A DNA stretch of 6,886 nt from Bacteroidales bacterium UBA1208 (GTDB taxonomy: Bacteria > Bacteroidota > Bacteroidia > Bacteroidales > P3). Where the stretch lies: NCBI GenBank assembly GCA_002309955.1, contig DBXQ01000115.1, positions 1 through 6,886 on the forward strand. The letters are read 5' to 3'. The translations under genes were made by a program, and so were the position numbers. Each line of letters opens with the position of its first letter. The first letter of the stretch is position 1. Positions 6,682-6,886 of the stretch are shown piece by piece. The notes under the pieces were generated by a model. It worked only from the letters and a program-made list of their open reading frames with translations, did no database searches and was not told the origin of the DNA.

Positions 6682-6745
6682 AATCTGATTAACGAATCAA
6701 CGATTTTGAATGTGAGAATGTGTAAATCAGATTAATGAATTCAAA
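6682..6745 (+). repeat. AT-rich spacer element, copy C (leader of serine dehydratase gene)
   Basis: Two partial copies lie in the leader. GATTAACGAATCAACGA at 6687-6703 is the core with one change. ATGTGTAAATCAGATTAATG at 6719-6738 continues as AATTCAAA up to the start codon; it matches copy A with one inserted base and two C-to-T changes, and the tail of copy B. The ten bases AATCAGATTA (6725-6734) also occur at 1619-1628, 8 bases before the U32 start. Confidence 0.6.
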
Positions 6746-6886
6746 ATGGAGTCTATCAAGAAAATATATCGCAAAGGTTACGGTCCTTCGAGCAGTCACA
6801 CCATGGCACCCCATGCTGCAGCATTGCAGTTCAAGGCCGAGCACCCGGAAGCCTCCAGTTTCCGTATTACCCTTTACGGCAGGCCT
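6746..6886 (+). CDS. sdaA: L-serine dehydratase (L-serine ammonia-lyase), N-terminal part, cut by window end
   Basis: The first 47 residues are present and the frame is open at the window edge. GYGPSSSHTMAP at 11-22 is the hallmark of the iron-sulfur L-serine dehydratase beta domain, which lies at the N terminus of single-chain enzymes. The enzyme uses a [4Fe-4S] cluster to deaminate serine to pyruvate and ammonia in the cytoplasm. The cluster cysteines lie in the missing part, so the one-chain form and full length cannot be checked here. The ATG at 6746 gives the expected short lead (MESIKKIYRKG) to the motif. It is divergent from thiN and has its own promoter. A serine-degrading enzyme near a ThrE-like serine/threonine exporter may be coincidence. 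Confidence 0.88.
   Translation, partial: MESIKKIYRKGYGPSSSHTMAPHAAALQFKAEHPEASSFRITLYGRP

Overview
The window looks like the chromosome of a Bacteroidales bacterium, perhaps Prevotella or a relative. Four starts are preceded by the Bacteroidetes -7 promoter box TAnnTTTG, Shine-Dalgarno sequences are absent or weak, and the proteins (AAA/DUF4143 ATPase, TSCPD protein, GDGDS-type thiamine pyrophosphokinase, single-chain serine dehydratase) fit that order. The placement rests on sequence features and family knowledge only.

Left part (1-1496), accessory in character: a 10-bp inverted repeat opens the window and includes what may be the right end of an IS3-family element. It is followed by four copies of GGAAAAAGTTGT spaced exactly 32 bp apart. 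The last copy runs into the -7 box of a gene for an AAA ATPase with a C-terminal DUF4143/PD-(D/E)XK-like region. This repeat-plus-ATPase unit is the least explained part of the window.

Middle part (about 1554-5911), housekeeping in character: a promoter at about 1554-1584 precedes four co-directional genes. They encode a U32-family Fe-S protein (probably an RNA hydroxylase type), a one-chain ThrE-like threonine/serine exporter, the recombination protein RadA and a small TSCPD-domain protein. Gaps are 2, 46 and 63 bp and no terminator is visible between them, so they could be one transcript.

Right part (5890-6886): thiamine pyrophosphokinase lies on the minus strand and its 3' end overlaps the TSCPD gene by 22 bp. 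Its promoter sits back to back with a plus-strand promoter for an L-serine dehydratase that runs off the window.

A second unexplained pattern runs through the right half. An AT-rich spacer element (core GATTAACGAATTA, built from 8-bp GAATTAAN units) recurs just upstream of radA, the TSCPD gene and the serine dehydratase gene, and a 10-bp piece of it lies before the U32 start. No tRNA, rRNA, CRISPR array or complete mobile element was found.
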